DNA from: Toxonevra muliebris
Taxonomy: Eukaryota; Arthropoda; Insecta; Diptera; Pallopteridae
Direction of reading: 5' to 3'
NCBI GenBank assembly: GCA_963691655.1
Contig: OY829329.1
Location: 62,056,852 to 62,120,851, forward strand
Length of the DNA stretch: 64,000 nucleotides
Shown: positions 57,139 to 64,000 of the stretch, piece after piece
Layout of the letters: the number at the start of each line of letters is the position of its first letter
How positions within the stretch are numbered: the stretch's first letter is position 1
Program-made: the position numbers and the translations under genes
Notes under the pieces: generated by a model
Told to the model about the DNA's origin: nothing
Seen by the model: the letters and a program-made list of their open reading frames with translations, nothing else
Database searches by the model: none

Positions 57139-58745
57139 TTTGTAACCAGTAGCAACAGCAGCAGCAACAGCAGCAGCAGCAGCAGTAGCAATAGAGCTCA
57201 CGTTGTTGAATTGACTGATATAAGAAGAGAAAGCAAAAAAAAAACAGTAGCAGCAAGAAACAGTATACTATCTAGCATAGCAGGGAGGGTGTGAAAAAAG
57301 TGGCAAGGGAATGGCAGCGAAGATAAAACGTCTGTGCAGTATTTGGTTGGCTGTTACTCTGTATGTAGCTGTTGCTGACGACTAATCCACATTGGATTGA
57401 TGTCGACGACTTTACGATGGTGACTGTCGTTGACATTTCAAATACACACACATACACACGAACACACACATACACAATGAAGTTGTGGCAAAAAAAAAAA
57501 AAAAAATATTTAAAGAATAACAGCTAGCTAGATAAGGCATTAATGCTGCCAGAAATAAGTTAAAAAGCTTAAACATTTTCTCTTTTCAATGCGGATATAC
57601 ATATTTACAATGTAAGTATGTATGTATGTGTGTATGTATTTTTATGTGTGTATTTTTGGCTTGCACGTTTTTCTAACAATTTGATAGTGGTTGCTGTTGG
57701 TTCTTTGCATTGTGCAAGTGTCGATGATGTTAAAAAAAGTTAAAATAAAAATATTTCGTAATCCTTCAAAATATATTCAATGCAAAATGCAAAGGTACTG
57801 CGCTGTATGCAAATATAAAATTGAAGCGGGATTTACAATTTACTGGCAGTAATCGAAAAATAATTGTTGTGAAAATGTTGTTGATAAGTCAAACACTTTT
57901 TTTTTTAAGGTTTAAGAGAAATTTTTTGGCTATTTTATTTATAAAAAACATATAGATATAAAATCGTTATAGGGTAACGTATTCTCATTTATAGACATTT
58001 CTGTAGTATATTTTTAGGCAAGACTTGCCTAAGATAGAAAATATAATAAATATGGATTTAAAGAAGATTTAGATTACTATATAAATTTTTACTAATAATA
58101 TCTAAATCATTGAAATCAATACAAAAAAAGAAACCTGCTTAGCATAAATTTTAGTTTGGAAAGATTTTTCTATCTGTTATCTGATCTGAAAGCATTAGAA
58201 AATAGGGGAGTGTATCAAGAAAATTGCGCTTAACTCATTTTGGTCCAGTACTAAATACCATGCTCTAATTTTGAATATTTTTAAAATACAATTTCCATAT
58301 GTCTTCAATAACTGATTTCCATATTCAAGAAAATAAAATAATTTTTTTTTTCTGTTTTTAAAGGGTGTAGTAGTTTATGGCTTAACCCAAGAAAATAAAG
58401 TAACCAGGTGTAAGAAATTAAAAATATTTCAACGCCACATTATGAGCCATAAGTCTTCTCTAGGATCAAATGAATTCAACAGAGTATTTTTGAAGTTATT
58501 ATAAGTTAAAGACGGCGAAATGTAGAAAATATGCATTTTCATTGGATTTTGTCTACTTTTTTTTTAAGTTTCTTTTACAAAACTTTGGCCAGATGTAGTC
58601 TTTTATAAATGAAGTTATCAAGTTTGCAATTTTACTTAGACGAATTTCTCATTCCAAATGCAAAATAATTAATTTTACTATTTTTTGTTGATTTTCGAAA
58701 CCACTTTCCAAAAAAATATGTCTGTTTACCTGGTCTTTAGGTCAC
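57139..58745. other. Spacer with CAG, CA and TATG repeats
   Basis: No gene is recognised. CAGCAGCAG-type (opa) sequence lies at 57,152-57,187, (CA)n at 57,440-57,475, GTATGTATG at 57,614-57,640 and a T run at 57,898-57,906. Confidence 0.5.
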
Positions 58746-60435
58746 GTGAAATCTAATATTTTTAAATTATGTAAATGCAATTTTAAAGTCAGTATATATG
58801 AAAACATACCATGCATGACATACAATGAAATTTTCACTAATAATGTATCCGACACTACAAACCTTTTTGCCGATTACTTTAAATCAAATTTTATTGTAGA
58901 TGATAATAACATTAATACACTGTCCCTGAATGATACAAAACCATCGGTTGATTTTGGTGCTCTACTGGTAACGAAGGATGATGTTATTGATGGTATTTTG
59001 AGTCTGCAACCATCTCTAAAGCCAGACACAGATGGGCTGTCTTCTTTTCTATTTAAAAAATGTGTGACAACTATATGTTTACCTCTTTGCGAATTGTTCA
59101 ATATCTCCCTCAGCTCAGGAGAATTTATCGATAAATGAAAGGTTGCTCACATTACACCAATTCTAAAATTAGAAAATAAAAGTGATGTTCGGCCTATTTC
59201 CAAGCAGTCAACAACCTTAAAACTTCTTGAAAAAGTCGTTAAGGAAAAGCTTTTTTTTTTGGTATTATCAGTCCACACTAGCATGGTTTCATTACTGGAC
59301 GGTCAACAGTTACAAATCTAGCAGTTTTCACTGATTTCTGTATATCTGCTTTTCAAAAATGGCTATCAGATTGATACTATCTACACTGATTTCTCGAAAG
59401 CTTTCGACAGTATTTCCCATAACATCTTAATTGCTAAAATTTCAAGTTTAGGATATGCTATGTTGATATCGAAAACGTGAAATCTGATCCATTCATTGCC
59501 AAATCTGGCGTTCCGCAGGGAAGCATCCTAGGCCCCCTATTATTCACAATACTCACTAATGATATTGGTAACTGCCTTTGCTATTATAATTTTCTGCTTT
59601 TTGCTGATGTTCTGAAAGTCTTTTGCAGAATCAAAAACTTGACTGATATCGTTCTGTTTTAATCTGACCTTAATCGTTTAGTCGTTGGGTTTTTTACAAA
59701 ACAAACTAACTCTTAATATAAAAAAATGTTTTCAAATGAGTTTTTTAAGGTCAGCAAACCATTTTCATTCATCCTATAATTTATCTAATAATGCGCTAAA
59801 ATCGGTTGAGGAGTTTCTTGATTTATTGGTTCTCTTTGATCCAAGGTTTACCTTTGCAAATCATATTAACTTCCTTGTACCAAAAGCTTACTCGCTTTTA
59901 GGATTTATTTGTCATTATGATCGAGATTTTGAAGACCCTTATACGCGTAAAACTTTATGTACAACAAGTTTGCGATCCAAACTTGAATACGCTTCTTTTA
60001 TTCGGAATCCCCACTATAACACGCATTCAGCACGTATCGAAAGAATTCAAAGGAAATTTCTACGTTTTGCCCTCCAACCATTACGTTTTATTGACCTGAT
60101 TCCCTCATACAATGCTCGTTGCTTACTTATTAGCCTTAAATCTCTTGAGAATAGAAGAATTATACATTCCCTGATGGTTGTATATGACTGAATATGAGGT
60201 AATACTTATTGCCCACTACTACTACTTGAAAAAATCAGTTTCAATGTACCTTCTCGTCACCTGCGCTATTAAGTATCATTCTATGTACCCTCTTTAAAAA
60301 CTAATTATCTTTCGAATGCCCCAATTACCAGGGCCTTGATAGAATTCAATAAAATCTCAAAGCAATGCAATGTTGATTTCTCTATATCTAGAATTAAATT
60401 CAAGCATTATGTTGAATCTTTGTATTTATAATGCT
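58746..60435 (+). pseudogene. CR1/Jockey-type non-LTR reverse transcriptase relic
   Basis: Frames in order on the + strand: an upstream thumb-less region with GILSLQPSLKPDTDGLSSFL (RT block 1), VAHITPILK and DVRPIS (block 2a), KLLEKVV, HGFITGRSTVTNL, then YTDFSKAFDSISHNIL (block A with catalytic Asp), SGVPQGSILGPLLF (block B) and LLFADVLKVF (block C). Block C should read FADD. The second Asp is Val through a single A-to-T change, so the enzyme would be dead even with repaired frames. The C-terminal part follows (EFLDLLVLFDPRF, LRSKLEYAS, RIERIQRKFLRFAL). At least four stops or frameshifts break it. The endonuclease half is not present directly upstream. Confidence 0.9.
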
Positions 60436-60560
60436 TAAACTGAATTGTTATTATTTTTTACAATACCTTCGGTATTATCGTAATTTCTAGTCGGTAAGGA
60501 TATGTTCTATTTGACTGAAGAAAATGAAAATGAAATGAAAATGAAATGAAAAAATAATAC
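60436..60560 (+). repeat. 3' tail of the CR1/Jockey-type element
   Basis: A short hairpin-like ACAATACCTTCGGTATTATCGT is followed by a tandem GAAAATGAAAT tail (60,521-60,550). A simple tandem tail in place of poly-A is typical of CR1-like elements, supporting the end of the element here. Confidence 0.6.
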
Positions 60561-61355
60561 ACAGTGATTAATTTTGGAAAAAATTTAAAAATGTATTTTG
60601 GACAAATTTTCAAAGTTTGCTATCGATAAATTGACCAGTGGGCAAAAAAGAGTTAAGCAATCCCAACAGCTAATCTACGTCTTAGTAATTCATCGGCTCT
60701 TGAATCGCTTTTAATATTTATACGATCTAAAATTTATTTAGAATAGGCTAATCTCAAGCCCATAACAACTCTGCATATTGATGAGCTTGCTTAGGGAATA
60801 TGAAATCTGAGTTTAGTAAATTTAATAGCTATTCGACTGTCTTATGGAAATGGCTATCTTAAACTAATCTTGGATTGAAATTCTGAGAGCCAGAATTTCA
60901 ACCCTGGAAACCTGATTCCACAGTTCATTTTAGACCAGTCGGAGTAGAGCTCTTTCTAGTTTAGAGTATCATTAGTAGAAGCTGACCTATGAACCTTAAG
61001 CATTTTGTTTTCTGTGGTAGAGTAAGAATTAAATATCAAGACAGTGAAGCTTGGTATCTTGGTCATAGTAGAGACCATTCCCCTTCCTTCCTCTTCTTCC
61101 TTTAACCGCCCTTTCCCATATGGGGTGTCCTCATGTAGCACTCATGTTGCTACCTAATACTCCCAGAATCGCTCTTGTCTTCAACGTGGAAGTGATTCTG
61201 CTACTTTGTTCTTCCTCTATGTTTAGATGGGTCAATCAGACTGAATAAATTTTGTCTTTACACAACTAAAATATCTGTACTCAATGCTATAAAAGGCATT
61301 GACTTAACATATGACTTAAACCTTTCTTTTGGGTTCCATACCATCTGGTCCAGGA
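60561..61355. other. Spacer, nothing recognised
   Basis: Composition is slightly less AT-rich than most spacers. No coding, RNA or repeat structure is recognised. Confidence 0.45.
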
Positions 61356-61361
61356 CTAAGC

Positions 61362-62900
61362 TTTTTTTTTTTTTTTTTTTTTTTGTTGGAACAGACAAAA
61401 GAAGTATTTAAGAATTCAGCACTCAGACAAGTTTTACGTCCATTGTACTATATCCTGTGTTCCCTTTTGCTATTCTTTAAATCTACCAGATTTATTAATA
61501 AATCTTAGCAGATCCTGCGGTGTTAGTGAGCTCAGGTGTTCGTCTCCCAACACTCCAGTACCAAATATGCTTACTCTGATCTGGCAGAAAGCGGGGCAGA
61601 CACTAAGAAAGTGGTCCGCCGTCTCTTCACATTCTTCCTTCAAACCACAGGAAGCACAGAAGGCATATGCAAATGTTTGGCCCAAGAGAAATAACCTGAA
61701 TATAATCCCACCAGCTGCCCACAACTCTTTCTGTTAAGTGATAACAGAAAGTCTGTTAGACGCTTCGAGATAACAGGTAACATGGTCTTTGTCTGTCTAA
61801 AGCCCCTCAGGTCCTCCCATTTACGATTGTGGGTCAAGTTGACCCACTCATTAATGGTGGTCTTGATGGCTGTAGACGACAAAGAGAGTACAGGTTCTGG
61901 GCCCAGGAAACCAGTTTCCGAACCCTTTCTGGCCAGAAGGTTAGCTGATTCATTTCCTGAAATTCCTGAGTGTCCAGGAACCCATATCAACAGCAGGTTA
62001 TTGTGTTTTCCAACACAATCAAGCCTGGATTTACAATGCATAACCAGTTTAGACGTGGTAAGAGGATTAAGCAAGGATTTAAGCGCAGCCTGATTGTCCC
62101 TAAATACACAGATACTCCTTTCTCTCCAACCATTATCAATAACATGGTCCATTGCCTTGATGATTGGAAAAATTTTTGCTTGAAAAACAGAAGCATACAA
62201 CCCAAGAGAGAAGTGAAGGTGCACTCCATCATTTTCAATAAAGACCCCAAAACCCGAACCGAATTCTGTTCTGGAGCTGTCAGTGAAAATACGCTTACAA
62301 TCAACTCCCGGCCCAGGTCCCGGCAAAAGCCAAGTTTGGGCCTCTGGAATTTGTGTTGTATAGCACTGTTTTAAAACTGGAATTGTTGGCATTGTATCGG
62401 ATGGCATTGATAGAACTGTTAGATCCATATCAGTACCTTCAACAAAGCTCCCGTACAGCAAATGGCCAAAGTCCTTTGAAGTCTGGCAAGAGCTTTCCTA
62501 ACGCTGTCAACATTAAGTCTGCTCCACCAGACTGTGGATGCATAGGTGATGATGGGTCGAATCATAGCCTTATAAAGCCATAAGACTTTATAAGGTGATA
62601 AGCCCCATGTTTTGCCAAAAATAGCCTTTCATTGGCAAAAAACTGACAATACCTTGGATACCTTTAGCTCAACATGAGAACGCCAAAGAAGTTTGGTATC
62701 AAGAATGACTCCTAGATATTTCACTTCTTGGAATAGCTGAATAGTGTTTCCTCTGAGTACTGGTAAAACGAGACCATCAACTTTCCTTCTCCTGGTGAAA
62801 AAAATAACACCAGTTTTAAGAGGGTTAACCGATAGCCCGTTTGAGCAACACCAAGAGTCAATCATATTCAGGGCAGTTTGGGCTTTCCTACAAACATACC
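61362..62900 (-). mobile_element. 5'-truncated non-LTR retrotransposon with RNase H, copy 2
   Basis: Read on the minus strand it starts in reverse transcriptase coding at 62,900 and ends in poly-A (T run 61,362-61,384). CTAAGCTTT at 62,901-62,909 and CTAAGC/TTT at 61,356-61,364 form a 6-9-bp target duplication. It is nearly identical to the copy at 18,234-19,185 over the shared part but extends about 600 bp further 5'. Confidence 0.92.
61470..62900 (-). pseudogene. Non-LTR ORF2 fragment: RT C-terminus, RNase H, Cys-rich tail
   Basis: In order: YVCRKAQTALNMIDSWCC and SVNPLKTGVIFFTRR, then VKYLGVILD (reverse transcriptase end, 62,900-62,629). A TGA follows where Trp is usual, then ITYASTVWW and LARLQRTLAICCTGA. 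RNase H has IFTDSSRTEFGSG (catalytic Asp kept), FQAKIFPI (Lys at the usual Glu), FRDNQAALKS and GNESANLLARKG (Asn at the usual Asp). The tail has TKTMLPVISKRLTDFLLSLN and CASCGLKEECEETADHFLSV. A deletion of about 19 bp relative to the other copy, just before the Cys-rich motif (about 61,662), shifts the frame. It is not functional. Confidence 0.9.
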
Positions 62901-62909
62901 CTAAGCTTT

Positions 62910-64000
62910 ACATGGACTGAAACTTTTAAATGATTATAGAATTCTTGCTTTAATGATCGATATGATTTTCGTTGGATGAAGGCATATTTCGAATTCTTCT
63001 ACAAAGTCTTGTACTATCTGGAAAGTTGGTATTGGAAAATGCCAGTGATGGAATGACTAATACATTCATATATATGATCAGAATACTTAAGGTAGTAAAT
63101 AGCAGAGCTCACGATTTCTTTTGAGAATTTTCTCAAGTTCGCATATCATGATTAAAAATTACATGCATTGATTTTTTAGTAAATACGTAAAACGAAATAC
63201 TGCCTAAAAGCTTAAATTAATAAAATTATCGTAAAATTTTGTTAAAAGTTGCTCGCAAGGGATTTACAATAACAGCCTTAAAGCTCACATAAATGGATAT
63301 GCAACGGACCTGCCCACAGCGTAACTATTACTACTACTTACCCCCTCTCTCAGTTATTCATTAAAGTATGTATGAGAAAGTTACACAACAAGTATGTGAA
63401 ATTACTAACAACGTAACTACATATGTATTTGTGTACACATATGTAGAACAAGGTCATTTATAATTGTTTAAGCAAAAAGAAAAAGAAGAAGAAAAACAAA
63501 TTTTCTGGAAACAATTTTCCTTCCAAACTTCTTTCATAATTCTTTATTTGCGTCATAATAGAAACTAAAAGGCAAAAGAAAAATAAGTATAAAACGTTGG
63601 AAAAAGAAGAAGAAGAAATTATTATTATGTTGCTGCTTACTGACTGAATTTTTCTTCTTAACAAACAAATAACAATTTCTTTAATTTACAATTCCCTTTG
63701 CTTGCTGGTTGTTGTTACTTGTTATTATCGTTGTTGTTGCTGTTGTTATTGTTCATGCTGCTGTTGCTGTACGCAACTCATTAACGCATAAAAGAAAAAA
63801 AAACAAACATACATATAATAATATACAACATGCCTTGCTTTATTGTTATACATTCAAGCAAACACATAAATACACAGACACATACATACTTTTTCATATA
63901 TACATAATTACATCTGCATTTAAAATTTGTAGTTGTTGTTGTGTACGTACTCCTTTTATGGTGTCTCATTGTTGTTGTTGTTGCTGCTGCTGATGTTGGT
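62910..64000. other. AT-rich spacer with opa and GAA repeats
   Basis: No gene is recognised. GAAGAAGAA lies at 63,478-63,495 and 63,605-63,618. TTG/CTG-rich (opa-type) runs lie at 63,705-63,770 and 63,968-64,000. Frames over them are homopolymer-like. Confidence 0.5.

Noticed and set aside
54927..60435. A single long Jockey element from the endonuclease fragment to the reverse transcriptase relic
   Set aside because: The two coding parts are 3 kb apart, separated by microsatellites and a pogo-like MITE. The reverse transcriptase and its tandem 3' tail look CR1-like, while the endonuclease looks Jockey-like. I treat them as separate relics.

Overview
This window looks like AT-rich non-coding DNA from a brachyceran (true) fly. 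The signs are poly-T tracts, CA/TG and CAG/CAA (opa-type) microsatellites, Tc1/mariner-type, pogo-like and piggyBac-like elements, Helitrons, and non-LTR retrotransposons that carry RNase H. I cannot name the species. I found no intact protein-coding host gene. Every recognisable coding stretch is a decayed transposon gene, apart from one unrecognised remnant (52,920-53,215). One candidate non-coding exon (28,864-29,296) and one promoter-like patch (about 12,230-12,640) suggest that the window is intergenic or lies inside the introns of a long gene.

Layout. 1-8,000: two non-autonomous Helitrons in opposite orientations, each carrying an internal TAGTAGAAA-type array. 8,000-13,690: microsatellites, a pogo-like MITE, a 1.3-kb degenerate array and the promoter-like patch. 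13,691-16,170: a DD37E/DD39E Tc1/mariner-type element, a 158-bp foldback and two piggyBac-like pieces. 17,590-19,560: a degenerate array split by a 5'-truncated retrotransposon. 20,570-27,360: a purine-only-like tract and two more arrays, one holding a tRNA-derived SINE-like piece. 28,860-32,960: a candidate exon, then a three-level nest (array, retrotransposon, Tc1/mariner-type element). 34,963-36,245: a third Tc1/mariner-type copy. 36,260-45,890: more arrays, one MITE and a third Helitron. 48,616-55,655: inverted hAT-like ends, a 715-bp TIR element, a decayed retrotransposon split by a 675-bp palindrome, and a Jockey-type endonuclease fragment. 56,980-62,900: a second pogo-like MITE, a CR1/Jockey-type reverse transcriptase relic and a second copy of the RNase H retrotransposon.

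The dominant theme is about ten local arrays of degenerate units of roughly 10-22 bp. Each has its own sequence, but several are related across loci and strands. Most are interrupted by mobile elements whose insertion points can be reconstructed. The three Tc1/mariner-type copies share terminal repeats and TA target sites, and all are dead. Two of them share the same internal stop, which points to mobilisation in trans.
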